A DNA stretch of 21,640 nucleotides, taken from positions 1 to 21,640 of the forward strand of contig URVW01000035.1 in the NCBI GenBank assembly GCA_900551435.1, written 5' to 3'. Positions 6,400 through 14,344 of the stretch are shown here, one piece after another. Position 1 is the first letter of the stretch. Each line of letters starts with the position of its first letter. The notes under the pieces are model-generated. The model made no database searches. It was not told the DNA's origin and worked only from the letters and a program-made list of their open reading frames with translations. A program made the translations under genes and the position numbers. The DNA comes from an uncultured Faecalibacterium sp. (lineage in GTDB: Bacteria; Bacillota; Clostridia; Oscillospirales; Ruminococcaceae).

Positions 6400-8684
6400 A
6401 AAGTGTGAATCATGCGTTCCGCAAAAAGGACGCGATGCAGCTGGTCACGGGCAAGCCGGTGTACATGGATGACCTTGCTCCTGCCGACTGTCTCATCGTC
6501 AAGCTGCTGCGTTCGCCCCATCCGAACGCCATCGTAAAGACCATCAACACGACGGTCGCCAAAAAAGTTCCGGGCATTGAAGCCATCTTCACTTGGGAGG
6601 ATGTGGACCAGAACGCCCGCCGCTACACCCAAGCCGGCCAGACTTATCCCGAAGCCAGCCCCTATGACCGCTTGGTCATCGACCGGCACGTTCGCTTTGT
6701 GGGCGACGTGGTGGCCATCGTGGTCGGCGCGGACGACAAGTGCGTGGACAAGGCCATGAAGCTCATCAAGGTGGAGTATGAGGTGCTGGAGCCGGTGCTG
6801 GATTTCCACACCGCAAAGGACAACCCCATCCTCGTCCATCCGGAGGACAACTGGGAGAGCCTGTGCCCGGTGGGTGCGGACAACCAGCGCAACCTCTGCG
6901 CCCATGACGAGTGCGGTTCGGGCGACATCGACGCCGTGCTGGCCGACTGTGATGTGGTCATCGACCACGTTTACCACACCAAGGCGTGCCAACAGGCGAT
7001 GATGGAAACGTTCCGCACCTGCTGTTATATGGACCTGTACGGGCGGCTGAACATCCTCAGCTCGACCCAGATCGTGTTCCATACCCGCCGCAACGTGGCG
7101 AATGCTCTGCACATCCCGAAATCGATGATCCGCGTCATCAAGCCCCGCATCGGCGGAGGCTTTGGCGCAAAGCAGACGGCAGTTTCGGCCATTTACCCGG
7201 CCTTCGTGACGTGGAAAACGAAGAAGCCGTGCAAGATCATCTTCACCCGAGAGGAGAGCCAGACGGCGTCCTCGCCCCGCCACGAGATGGAGATGCATGT
7301 CCGTCTGGGCGCGACCAAAGAGGGCATCGTGCGGGGCATCGACCTGTACACCCTCTCGAATACGGGCGCATACGGCGAGCACGGACCCACGACCGTGGGT
7401 CTGTCGGGTCACAAGTCCATCCCGCTGTACGGCAAGGCCGAAGCCTTCCGCTTCGTCAGCGACGTGGTGTACACGAACCACATGTCGGCGGGTGCGTACC
7501 GCGGCTATGGCGCAACGCAGGGCCTGTTCGCGGTAGAATCCGCTGTCAACGAGCTGGCCGCTAAACTGCACATGGACCCGTTCAAAATTCGGGAAATGAA
7601 CATCGTCAAGGAAGGCGACGTCATGCCCGCTTACTATGGTGCGGTGAACACCAGCTGTGCGCTGGACCGCTGCCTGAAAAAGGTCCATGACATGATCGAC
7701 TGGGACAACAAGTATCCGGTCCGCGACCTCGGCAACGGCAAAGTCCGCGCCGTCGGTATGGGCATGGCGATGCAGGGCTCCGGTATTTCGGGCATGGACG
7801 TGGGCAGTGCGACCCTGAAAGTCAACGATGATGGGTTCTATTCGCTCATCATCGGTGCAGCAGATATGGGCACGGGCTGTGACACTACGCTGGCGCAGAT
7901 CGCCGCCGAGGTGCTGGACTGTGAGCTGGACAACATCACGGTGTTCGGTGCAGATACCGACGTTTCACCGTATGATTCCGGCTCCTATGCATCCAGCACG
8001 ACCTATGTGACCGGCAAGGCCGTCGAAAAATGCGCGATGAAGCTGCGCAGTCAAATCTGCAAACTGGGCGCAGAGCTTCTGCACTGTGAGGAATCCGATG
8101 TTGCCTTTGACGGCAAGAACGTTTTTGTGGACGCAGACCCGGAGAAAAAAGTTTCGCTGAGCGAGGTCGCGTTTGCGTCGCAGTTCGGCCACATGGTCCC
8201 GCTGGAAGTCACCGAGACGCACACTTCGCCGCTGTCGCCGCCGCCGTATATGGTCGGCGCGGCCGAGATCGAGCTGGACAAGGAAACGGGCGAGGTCAAA
8301 GTGGTGGATTACGCCGCCTGTGTGGACTGCGGCACGCCCATCAACCCGAACCTGACTCGCGTTCAGGCCGAGGGCGGTCTGCTGCAGGGCATCGGCATGG
8401 CACTGACCGAAAATGTCACCTACGACGCCAAGGGCTACCCGATGGAAAATTCCTTCATGCAGTATAAGATCCCGACCCGCGTGGACATCGGGAAGATCCG
8501 GGTCGAGTTTGAGAACAGCTATGAACCCAACGGCCCGTTCGGCGCAAAATCCATCGGCGAGGTCGTCATCAATACGCCGCTTCCCGCCATCGCGGATGCG
8601 GTCTACAACGCCATCGGAACGCGGTTCTATGAACTGCCTATCACGCCGGAAAAAATTGCGATGGCCGTAGAGGAATTGCGCTGA
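6396..8684 (+). CDS. xdhA: Molybdenum hydroxylase molybdopterin-binding catalytic subunit (XdhA-like)
   Basis: This 762-residue catalytic subunit hydroxylates a carbon of an N-heterocycle or aldehyde at a Mo-cytosine dinucleotide centre. The small N-terminal domain (about 1-130) is followed by the large Mo-binding domains. Motifs include RIGGGFGAKQ at 251-260, AYRGYGATQG at 367-376, GAADMGTG near 500, and PFGAKSIGE ending with the likely catalytic glutamate E722. The AYRGYG loop lacks the cysteine of CO dehydrogenase (AYRCSFR), so this is not a CODH. The lysine-glutamate pair after GGGFGGK in mammalian XDH reads K-Q here, so the purine-binding glutamate may be missing. The ATG at 6396 has AGGAGG at 6383-6388. 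The adjoining selD/yqeB/yqeC genes mark it as a selenium-dependent type with labile selenium rather than selenocysteine. The true substrate is not shown by sequence. Confidence 0.93.
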   Translation: MKSVNHAFRKKDAMQLVTGKPVYMDDLAPADCLIVKLLRSPHPNAIVKTINTTVAKKVPGIEAIFTWEDVDQNARRYTQAGQTYPEASPYDRLVIDRHVRFVGDVVAIVVGADDKCVDKAMKLIKVEYEVLEPVLDFHTAKDNPILVHPEDNWESLCPVGADNQRNLCAHDECGSGDIDAVLADCDVVIDHVYHTKACQQAMMETFRTCCYMDLYGRLNILSSTQIVFHTRRNVANALHIPKSMIRVIKPRIGGGFGAKQTAVSAIYPAFVTWKTKKPCKIIFTREESQTASSPRHEMEMHVRLGATKEGIVRGIDLYTLSNTGAYGEHGPTTVGLSGHKSIPLYGKAEAFRFVSDVVYTNHMSAGAYRGYGATQGLFAVESAVNELAAKLHMDPFKIREMNIVKEGDVMPAYYGAVNTSCALDRCLKKVHDMIDWDNKYPVRDLGNGKVRAVGMGMAMQGSGISGMDVGSATLKVNDDGFYSLIIGAADMGTGCDTTLAQIAAEVLDCELDNITVFGADTDVSPYDSGSYASSTTYVTGKAVEKCAMKLRSQICKLGAELLHCEESDVAFDGKNVFVDADPEKKVSLSEVAFASQFGHMVPLEVTETHTSPLSPPPYMVGAAEIELDKETGEVKVVDYAACVDCGTPINPNLTRVQAEGGLLQGIGMALTENVTYDAKGYPMENSFMQYKIPTRVDIGKIRVEFENSYEPNGPFGAKSIGEVVINTPLPAIADAVYNAIGTRFYELPITPEKIAMAVEELR

Positions 8685-9389
8685 ATGCTGGACGAGGTGC
8701 GGTTTCCGTTTCTGGCGGAAAAGGGACATGTCGTCTCGCTGGTGGGCGGCGGCGGAAAAACGACCCTGCTCTATGCGATGTCGGCCCACTGTGCCCGAAA
8801 GGGCTGGCGGGTGCTGACCTCGACCACGACGCACATCCAGCGCCCAGAAAGCCGCTATGCGAGGAATACCGAGGAAGTGGAAGCGCTCTGGGCGGCGGGA
8901 AGCTATGCCGTTGTGGGTACGCCCGCCGAAAACGGAAAGCTGACCGCCCCGCCGCTGGATTCGCTGCGGGAATGGACGCAGCGGGCGGATGCGGTGTTTC
9001 TGGAAGCAGACGGGGCAAAGCGTCTGCCCTGCAAGGTCCCGACGGCGCACGAACCGGTGCTTCTGCCGGAAAGTGATCTTGTGATGGCCGTGGCAGGGCT
9101 TTCGGCGCTGGGGCGTCCGCTTCGCGAGGTCTGTTTCCGGCTGGAACAGGCCTGTGCGTTGTTGTCGGCAGGGCCGGACACCCTTCTAACGCCGGAACTT
9201 CTTGCCAGAATGCTGGCCGATCCGGCGGGCGGGAGAAAAGATGTTGGAACGCGGGATTTTTGTGTTGTGCTCAATCAGGCTGACGACCCGGAACGCAGAG
9301 CGCTGGGCGAAACAGTCCAAGCGCTCTTGCGGGAGCAGTACGGAGCAAAAAGCGTTCTGACGACATTTGAAAAAGGAGAACGAGCCTGA
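8685..9389 (+). CDS. yqeC: Selenium-dependent hydroxylase accessory protein YqeC
   Basis: This 234-residue protein is a P-loop NTPase-like member of the YqeC family, found almost only beside selenium-dependent molybdenum hydroxylases. The Walker A loop GGGGKTT is at residues 21-27, followed by TSTTTHI near 46-52 and EADGAK near 107, as in family members. It is thought to act in making or inserting the labile selenium cofactor; the reaction is not known. Its ATG directly follows the xdhA stop (TGAATG), and its own stop overlaps the selD start (TGATG), so it is tightly coupled on both sides. AGAGGAA upstream serves as its ribosome binding site. Confidence 0.9.
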   Translation: MLDEVRFPFLAEKGHVVSLVGGGGKTTLLYAMSAHCARKGWRVLTSTTTHIQRPESRYARNTEEVEALWAAGSYAVVGTPAENGKLTAPPLDSLREWTQRADAVFLEADGAKRLPCKVPTAHEPVLLPESDLVMAVAGLSALGRPLREVCFRLEQACALLSAGPDTLLTPELLARMLADPAGGRKDVGTRDFCVVLNQADDPERRALGETVQALLREQYGAKSVLTTFEKGERA

Positions 9390-10426
9390 TGGCAGAAGAA
9401 AAGATCGTGTTTTGCACCGGCGGCGGATGCACCGCAAAGCTGGGAGCCGGGGTGCTGAGCCATATTCTGGAAAAACTGCCCCGCGGCGAGCAGGACCCGA
9501 ATCTTTTGGTCGGCTACGACAGCCGGGACGACGCCGCCGTTTACAAAATCACCGAAGATGTGGCGCTGGTCCAGACTGTGGATTTCTTTCCGCCGATGGT
9601 GGACGACCCCTATACCTTTGGGCAGATCGCGGCGGCCAACGCCCTGAGCGATGTTTACGCGATGGGCGGTGAGGTGAAAACCGCGCTGAATCTGGTCTGC
9701 TTCCCAGAGAGTATGGATCTGAACGTTCTGGGTGAAATTCTGCGCGGCGGCGCAGAAAAGGTGGCCGAGGCGGGCGGCATCCTCGCGGGCGGACACTCTA
9801 TCGCCGATACCGGGGTCAAGTACGGCCTTTCGGTGACGGGTCTGGTGGACCCGCACCATCTGACCGCCAACGACACCGGCCGCCCCGGGGACAAGCTCAT
9901 CCTGACCAAGGCACTGGGCGTGGGACTCATCTGTACGGCCAACCGGGTGGGCGAAGCGGCCCCCGAGCAGCTGGAAGCCGCCGTCCGTTCGATGACGACG
10001 CTGAACAAATCGGCGGCGGAGATTTCGCGCAAATATGAAGTTCATGCGGCCACCGACGTGACCGGCTTTAGCTTTCTGGGGCATCTGCACGAGATGATGG
10101 GCGGGAAGCTTTCCTGCACCGTCGCCGCCGAACGGGTCCCGGTCCTGCCGGGAGCATGGGAAGCCGCCGATGCCTGTCTTTACACGGCGGCGGGCCAGCG
10201 GAACCGCAACCATACGGGGCCGTTCGTTCGGTTCGAAGGCGTGCCCTTCCCGATGGAAGAAATTTTGTTCGACCCCCAGACGTCCGGCGGTTTGCTGCTG
10301 GCCGTGGCCCCACAGGATGCACCGGCGCTGGAGCAGGAACTTCAGGCGGCGGGACTGCCCGCCAAGATCGTGGGAACGATTCAGGACAAGCAGGAGCCTG
10401 AAATTACAGTAACGTATCAAAAATAA
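9389..10426 (+). CDS. selD: Selenide, water dikinase
   Basis: This 345-residue enzyme makes selenophosphate from selenide and ATP. The active-site loop reads GGGCTAKLG, with C14 and K17 matching the catalytic C17 and K20 of E. coli SelD, so this is the cysteine form and no selenocysteine is needed. Further motifs are RDDAAVYKI and VQTVDFFPPMVDDPYTFGQI, with the ATP-binding AIRS-type fold and a glycine-rich C-terminal region. The start overlaps the yqeC stop, with AAAGGAG upstream. It is embedded in a hydroxylase maturation operon with no selA or selB in view. It therefore fits the 'orphan SelD' pattern that led to discovery of the selenium-dependent molybdenum hydroxylase trait. Whether the genome also makes selenocysteine cannot be told from here. 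Confidence 0.97.
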   Translation: MAEEKIVFCTGGGCTAKLGAGVLSHILEKLPRGEQDPNLLVGYDSRDDAAVYKITEDVALVQTVDFFPPMVDDPYTFGQIAAANALSDVYAMGGEVKTALNLVCFPESMDLNVLGEILRGGAEKVAEAGGILAGGHSIADTGVKYGLSVTGLVDPHHLTANDTGRPGDKLILTKALGVGLICTANRVGEAAPEQLEAAVRSMTTLNKSAAEISRKYEVHAATDVTGFSFLGHLHEMMGGKLSCTVAAERVPVLPGAWEAADACLYTAAGQRNRNHTGPFVRFEGVPFPMEEILFDPQTSGGLLLAVAPQDAPALEQELQAAGLPAKIVGTIQDKQEPEITVTYQK

Positions 10427-10440
10427 CGGAGAAAAGTGAA

Positions 10441-11043
10441 ATGTTGAAAGTTGATGCACGCGGAGATGCCTGTCCGCTTCCGGTCGTAAAGGCCAAAAAA
10501 GCCATTGCCGAGCTGAACGGCGCGGGGGAAGTGGAAGTTCTGGTCGATAACGAGATCGCGGTTCAGAACCTGACCAAGATGGCCCAGCAGAAGGGCTATG
10601 CGTCCAGCGCCGAAAAGCTGGCAGAGCGGGAGTATCGGGTTCTGTTCACGGTGGGCGATGCCGCCCCCGAAGCCGAAGAAGCACCGGTCTGCACCCCGGA
10701 CGCCCGCACCGATACGGTGGTGGTCATCGCGTCGGACAAGATGGGCGACGGCGCAGAGGAACTGGGCAAGACTCTGCTCAAGGCGTTCGTGTTCTCGCTG
10801 ACCCAGCAGGACAAGCTGCCCAAGACGATGCTGTTCTACAACGGCGGCGCACAGCTGACCTGTGAGGGCTCGCCGATGCTGGAGGACCTCAAGGCGCTGG
10901 AAGCCGAGGGTGTGGAGATCATGACCTGCGGGACCTGCCTGAATTTCTACGGTCTGACCGAGAAGGTCCAAGTCGGCAGCGTGACGAATATGTACGTCAT
11001 TGCGGAAAAAATGCTGAACGCCGGGAACGTGGTCAAGCCGTGA
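10441..11043 (+). CDS. yedF: Sulfurtransferase-like selenium metabolism protein YedF
   Basis: This 200-residue, two-domain protein begins with a TusA/SirA-like domain bearing the CPxP motif (DARGDACPLPVVKAKK, C11). After about residue 95 comes a DsrE-like domain with cysteines in TCGTCLNFYGL. TusA-type proteins carry sulfur as a persulfide; the YedF family keeps company with selenium genes and is thought to carry or hand on selenium, though this is unproven. The ATG at 10441 follows GGAGAAAAG. The C-terminus overlaps the GTG start of the desulfurase gene, suggesting equal amounts of the two proteins and perhaps direct transfer between them. Confidence 0.93.
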   Translation: MLKVDARGDACPLPVVKAKKAIAELNGAGEVEVLVDNEIAVQNLTKMAQQKGYASSAEKLAEREYRVLFTVGDAAPEAEEAPVCTPDARTDTVVVIASDKMGDGAEELGKTLLKAFVFSLTQQDKLPKTMLFYNGGAQLTCEGSPMLEDLKALEAEGVEIMTCGTCLNFYGLTEKVQVGSVTNMYVIAEKMLNAGNVVKP

Positions 11044-12176
11044 TCTACCTTGACAATGCCGCTACGACCCTGAAAAAGCCGCCCGTTGTGGGACAAGCCA
11101 TGCTGGAAGCGCTGCAAACGGCGGGGAACCCCGGGCGCGGTGCGTACGAGCCGACCCTGCATGCGGCGCGGCTGGTCTATGAAACACGGGCCGCGCTGGC
11201 GGAGCTGTTTCACGCAGAGGGGCCGTCCTGCATCGCGTTTACGGCCAACGCCACCCAAGCGCTGAATACGGCACTCTGCGGGCTTTTCGACCCGGGAGAC
11301 CATGTCATCACAACGGTCTGCGAGCACAATTCGGTCCTGCGGCCGCTGTATCGTCTGCGGGAGCAGGGCGTGGAACTGAGCTTTGTGGGCGTGGACCCGC
11401 AGGGTCGGCTGTTGTATGAGCAGTTTGAACAACTGCTTCGCCCCAACACGAAAGCCGTTGTGCTCACGGGTGCGTCCAATGTGACCGGAAATCTGACGGA
11501 CCTGCGTGCTGTCTCTGCGTTTGCAAAGCGCCATGGCCTTTTGCTGGTGGTCGATGCGGCGCAGACCGCAGGAGCGCGCCCCATCGATGTGCAGGAATTG
11601 GGCATCGATGTGCTCTGCTTTACCGGCCACAAGGGGCTGCTGGGCCCGCAGGGGACTGGTGGTTTATATGTCCGTTCAGGGGTGCGGGTGCGCCCGCTCG
11701 TCGTGGGCGGAAGCGGCGTGCACAGCTTTTCGGAAGAGCATCCGGCCGAGATGCCGACAGCCCTCGAAGCGGGAACGTTGAACGTTCCCGGCCTTGCGGG
11801 GCTGGGCGCGGGCGTGCGCTGGATCTTGGAGCAGGGCGTGGAAGCTCTCTGCGAAAAAGAGGAGACATTGACCCGGCTGTTTTACGAAAACGTCCGGGAC
11901 ATCCCGGGCGTGGCGCTGTATGGCGCGTTCGACGGCCCCCGTGCGCCCATCGTGTCGCTGAATCTTCAGGGCGAAGATTCGGCGCGGGTGGCCGATGCGC
12001 TGTGGGAAGAATTTGGCGTCTGCGTGCGGGCTGGGGCGCATTGTGCGCCGCAGATGCATCAGGCGCTGGGCACGGTGGAGCAGGGCGTGGTGCGGTTCAG
12101 CTTTTCGCATCAGAACACCCGTGAAGAGGTGCTTTTGGCCGCACAGGCCCTTCGAACACTGGCGCTGGAGGAGTGA
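11040..12176 (+). CDS. Cysteine desulfurase family protein (class V aminotransferase, EF2568 type)
   Basis: This 378-residue PLP enzyme belongs to the NifS/Csd/selenocysteine lyase superfamily. The N-terminus IYLDNAATTLKKP is diagnostic. The PLP lysine is K198 in FTGHKGLLGPQG, and the persulfide/perselenide-forming cysteine is C335 in VRAGAHCAPQMH. The start is a GTG at 11040 that overlaps the yedF stop (GTGA). No later ATG keeps the N-terminal motif, so the GTG is believed. In SDMH operons this subfamily (named after Enterococcus EF2568) probably supplies selenium or sulfur for the hydroxylase site, either as a selenocysteine lyase-like donor to SelD/YedF or by making the terminal sulfido/selenido ligand. 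Which of these is not decided by sequence. Confidence 0.92.
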   Translation: MIYLDNAATTLKKPPVVGQAMLEALQTAGNPGRGAYEPTLHAARLVYETRAALAELFHAEGPSCIAFTANATQALNTALCGLFDPGDHVITTVCEHNSVLRPLYRLREQGVELSFVGVDPQGRLLYEQFEQLLRPNTKAVVLTGASNVTGNLTDLRAVSAFAKRHGLLLVVDAAQTAGARPIDVQELGIDVLCFTGHKGLLGPQGTGGLYVRSGVRVRPLVVGGSGVHSFSEEHPAEMPTALEAGTLNVPGLAGLGAGVRWILEQGVEALCEKEETLTRLFYENVRDIPGVALYGAFDGPRAPIVSLNLQGEDSARVADALWEEFGVCVRAGAHCAPQMHQALGTVEQGVVRFSFSHQNTREEVLLAAQALRTLALEE

Positions 12177-12177
12177 A

Positions 12178-12408
12178 ATGCGAGCAAAACGACCCTATAT
12201 CGTACTTTCGTTCCGGACGACGGTGGAAGCGATGGCGTGGGAAAAGCACTGTGAAGCCGAAGCCATCCCCGGGCGGCTCATCCCGCTTCCGAAAGAGCTT
12301 TCGGCGGGGTGCGGCCTTGCGTGGCGGATGCTGCCGGAGGACTGGCAGACGTGGCGCACCTGCATCGACCTTGCGGCATATGATTCCGCCGCGCAGGTGG
12401 AACAGTAA
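12178..12408 (+). CDS. DUF3343 small protein, putative selenium metabolism factor
   Basis: This 76-residue protein matches the DUF3343 pattern: a start resembling 'SFRTTVEAMAWE', then GRLIPLPKELSAGCGLAWR. Cysteines are C25, C45 (in the conserved AGCGLA) and C62. Comparative genomics has linked DUF3343 to selenium-use genes; no reaction is established. C45 would be a natural site for carrying sulfur or selenium, and it could be a partner of the neighbouring YedF and desulfurase, but that is my inference. It begins one base after the desulfurase stop, with GGAGGAG inside that gene's end, and is followed 15 bp later by the XdhC-type gene. Confidence 0.85.
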   Translation: MRAKRPYIVLSFRTTVEAMAWEKHCEAEAIPGRLIPLPKELSAGCGLAWRMLPEDWQTWRTCIDLAAYDSAAQVEQ

Positions 12409-12423
12409 AAAAGGAGACGCTGC

Positions 12424-13455
12424 ATGGAACGGAATGCATTTCTGAAAATTCTACAAGGTCCGGAGGGGGACGAGCTGCTGGCGACGGTCCTCGAAGGCCC
12501 TCGGCAGGGCGAACAGCTTCTTTTGCACGATGGTGTGCCGGTCTGGCCGGAACATCCGGCAGAGTTCTGGACACAAGAGCTTTCGGAGCTGAAAAATATC
12601 CCGGCCAGCGGGGTGCAGATGCTGGGTCAGAGCCGCGTCTTTGTGGAGCGGTTCGGTGCAGCGCCGCATCTGGTCGTCTGCGGCGGCGGACATGTGGGGG
12701 CGTCGGTCGTTCGGCTGGCAAAGCTGCTGGGGATTCCGGTCTGCGCCTTGGAGGACCGCGCCGAGTACGCCGAAGAACTGCGTTCGGCCGGGGCTGATGA
12801 AGTATTCTGTCTGCCGTTCGAAGAGGGACTTTCTCGAATTTCGGGCGGTGCAGAGTGCTATTTTGTGGTCGTGACCCGCGCGCACAGCTTTGATGTTGAG
12901 TGCCTGACGTCCATTCTGCGCAAACCGGTGGCCTATGTGGGCATGATGGGAAGCAAGGGCCGCGCGGCGCTGGTCCGGCGTCAGCTGACCGAAGCGGGGC
13001 TGGACCCGGTGCGGGTGGAGCAGCTCCATGCGCCCATCGGGCTGGCCATCGGTTCCAAAACGGCGGAGGAGATCGCGCTTTCGATCTTGGCGGAGATCGT
13101 GCAGGTCAAGAGCAAGCGCCAGCAGACCGAGGGCTTTTCGCCCGCGCTGCTGGAAGCACTGGCTCAGATGGAAACGCCCGCGGTGCTGGTCACCATTGTG
13201 GCGCGGCACGGCTCGACCCCGCGTGAGATCGGCTCGAAAATGCTGGTCCTTCCAGAAGGCCGGACCATCGGCAGCGTGGGCGGCGGCATCATGGAATACC
13301 GCATCCAACAGCTTGCCGCCGAGATGCTGGCAGGGGAAAAGGGCGCGTATCAGTTGGCGGCCTACACGACCGATGGCAAAAACGATGACGCCGCCATTGC
13401 TGCCTGCGGCGGCTCGATGGAAGTCTTTTTACAGTGCATCCAACCGGAGGAATGA
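12424..13455 (+). CDS. XdhC/CoxI family molybdenum hydroxylase maturation protein, unusual domain order
   Basis: This 343-residue protein is of the XdhC/CoxI family, which binds Mo-molybdopterin and helps sulfurate and insert it into hydroxylases. In textbook XdhC the CoxI domain comes first and the Rossmann XdhC_C domain second. Here the Rossmann part is central (VVCGGGHVG at about 84-92, YVGMMGSKGR at 171-180, HAPIGLAIGSKTAEEIALSI at 202-221). The intact CoxI-like part is C-terminal (GSTPREIGSKMLV at 263-275, GSVGGG at 283-288, CGG at 328-330). Residues 15-42 (LLATVLEGPRQGEQLLL...) look like a decayed first CoxI copy. The ATG at 12424 follows AAAAAGGAGA. In this operon it would insert the sulfur or selenium ligand. 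Confidence 0.88.
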   Translation: MERNAFLKILQGPEGDELLATVLEGPRQGEQLLLHDGVPVWPEHPAEFWTQELSELKNIPASGVQMLGQSRVFVERFGAAPHLVVCGGGHVGASVVRLAKLLGIPVCALEDRAEYAEELRSAGADEVFCLPFEEGLSRISGGAECYFVVVTRAHSFDVECLTSILRKPVAYVGMMGSKGRAALVRRQLTEAGLDPVRVEQLHAPIGLAIGSKTAEEIALSILAEIVQVKSKRQQTEGFSPALLEALAQMETPAVLVTIVARHGSTPREIGSKMLVLPEGRTIGSVGGGIMEYRIQQLAAEMLAGEKGAYQLAAYTTDGKNDDAAIAACGGSMEVFLQCIQPEE

Positions 13456-13458
13456 ACG

Positions 13459-14274
13459 ATGAAGCGTGATGATCTGATCGTTGTGCGCGGCGGCGGAGAC
13501 CTTGCGACCGGGACCATCCATCGGCTCTGGTCCGCAGGGCTTCGGGTGCTGGTTCTGGAAGCCGAACACCCGGCGGCCATTCGTCGGCAGGTGTCCCTGT
13601 GCGAAGCCGTCTACGAAGGTGAAACGACCGTGGAGGACTTGCGGGCCGTGCGGGTGGAGTCGCTGGAAGCGGCAGAGGCTGTCTGGGCGGAAAACGCGGT
13701 CCCGGTGCTCGTGGACCCGAAAGGGTCCTGCTTGAAACAGGCGAGACCGGCGGTCCTCATCGATGCCATCATTGCTAAGAAAAACCTTGGGACCACGCGG
13801 GAAATGGCTCCGCTGACCATCGCGCTTGGCCCCGGCTTTGTGGCGGGACAGGATGTGGATGTTGTGGTCGAGACGAAGCGCGGCCATAAATTGGGCTGCA
13901 TCATCCGGGAAGGAGCCGCTGCGCCCAATTCGGGCGTTCCGGGCATCATCGGCGGCTATGGGGCCGAACGGGTCATCCATGCGCCGGAAGCGGGGATTTT
14001 CCGGAATCGTCATGCCATCGCGGATCTTGTGACGGCGGGGGAAACGATCGCGGTCATTGAGACGCCGGATGGAAGCGAAATTCCGGTCACGACCCAGATC
14101 GACGGCATCCTGCGCGGCTTGCTGCGGGATGGCTACCCGGTGACGCGCGGCTTCAAGGTGGCGGATGTGGACCCCCGCCGAAGTGAGCTGGAAAACTGCT
14201 TCCTCATCTCGGATAAAGCGCGCTGTATCGCTGGAAGTGTGCTGGAACTGGTCGCCGCCGAGCTTTGGAAATAA
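13459..14274 (+). CDS. yqeB: Selenium-dependent molybdenum hydroxylase system protein YqeB (EF2563 family)
   Basis: This 271-residue protein has an N-terminal nucleotide-binding-like loop RGGGDLATG (residues 10-18). Further on are GPGFVAGQDVDVVVETKRGH (about 134-153), PNSGVPGIIGGYGAERVIHA (about 161-180) and a biotinyl/lipoyl-like beta segment near 185-235. This is the YqeB/EF2563 family, a marker of selenium-dependent molybdenum hydroxylases and, with SelD, the basis for recognising the trait. Its chemistry is unknown. The ATG at 13459 follows CCGGAGGAATG, 3 bp after the XdhC-type gene. It is the last gene of the operon, ending just before a strong hairpin. Confidence 0.92.
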   Translation: MKRDDLIVVRGGGDLATGTIHRLWSAGLRVLVLEAEHPAAIRRQVSLCEAVYEGETTVEDLRAVRVESLEAAEAVWAENAVPVLVDPKGSCLKQARPAVLIDAIIAKKNLGTTREMAPLTIALGPGFVAGQDVDVVVETKRGHKLGCIIREGAAAPNSGVPGIIGGYGAERVIHAPEAGIFRNRHAIADLVTAGETIAVIETPDGSEIPVTTQIDGILRGLLRDGYPVTRGFKVADVDPRRSELENCFLISDKARCIAGSVLELVAAELWK

Positions 14275-14284
14275 GCAAGACATG

Positions 14285-14329
14285 AAAAAATCGCCGTGCT
14301 CCGTTTTTGCGGAACAGCGGCGATTTTTT
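14285..14329. terminator. Bidirectional terminator after yqeB
   Basis: The outer stem AAAAAATCGCCG/CGGCGATTTTTT (14285-14296 with 14318-14329) is 12 bp and perfect. It is extended inside by CCG/CGG pairing across a T-rich loop. A6 and T6 ends let it serve both the SDMH operon and the convergent DUF4364 gene. Confidence 0.93.
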
Positions 14330-14344
14330 GCTTGAAGAAGGGAT

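Noticed and set aside
6351..7688. 445-codon minus-strand frame opposite xdhA
   Set aside because: Shadow of the molybdopterin subunit gene; no recognisable motif.
6396..8684. Aerobic-type CO dehydrogenase large subunit
   Set aside because: The CoxL signature loop with its active cysteine (AYRCSFR) is replaced by AYRGYGATQG.
9389..9450. Selenocysteine codon in selD
   Set aside because: The active-site position is an ordinary cysteine codon (TGC, C14); no in-frame TGA occurs in the gene.
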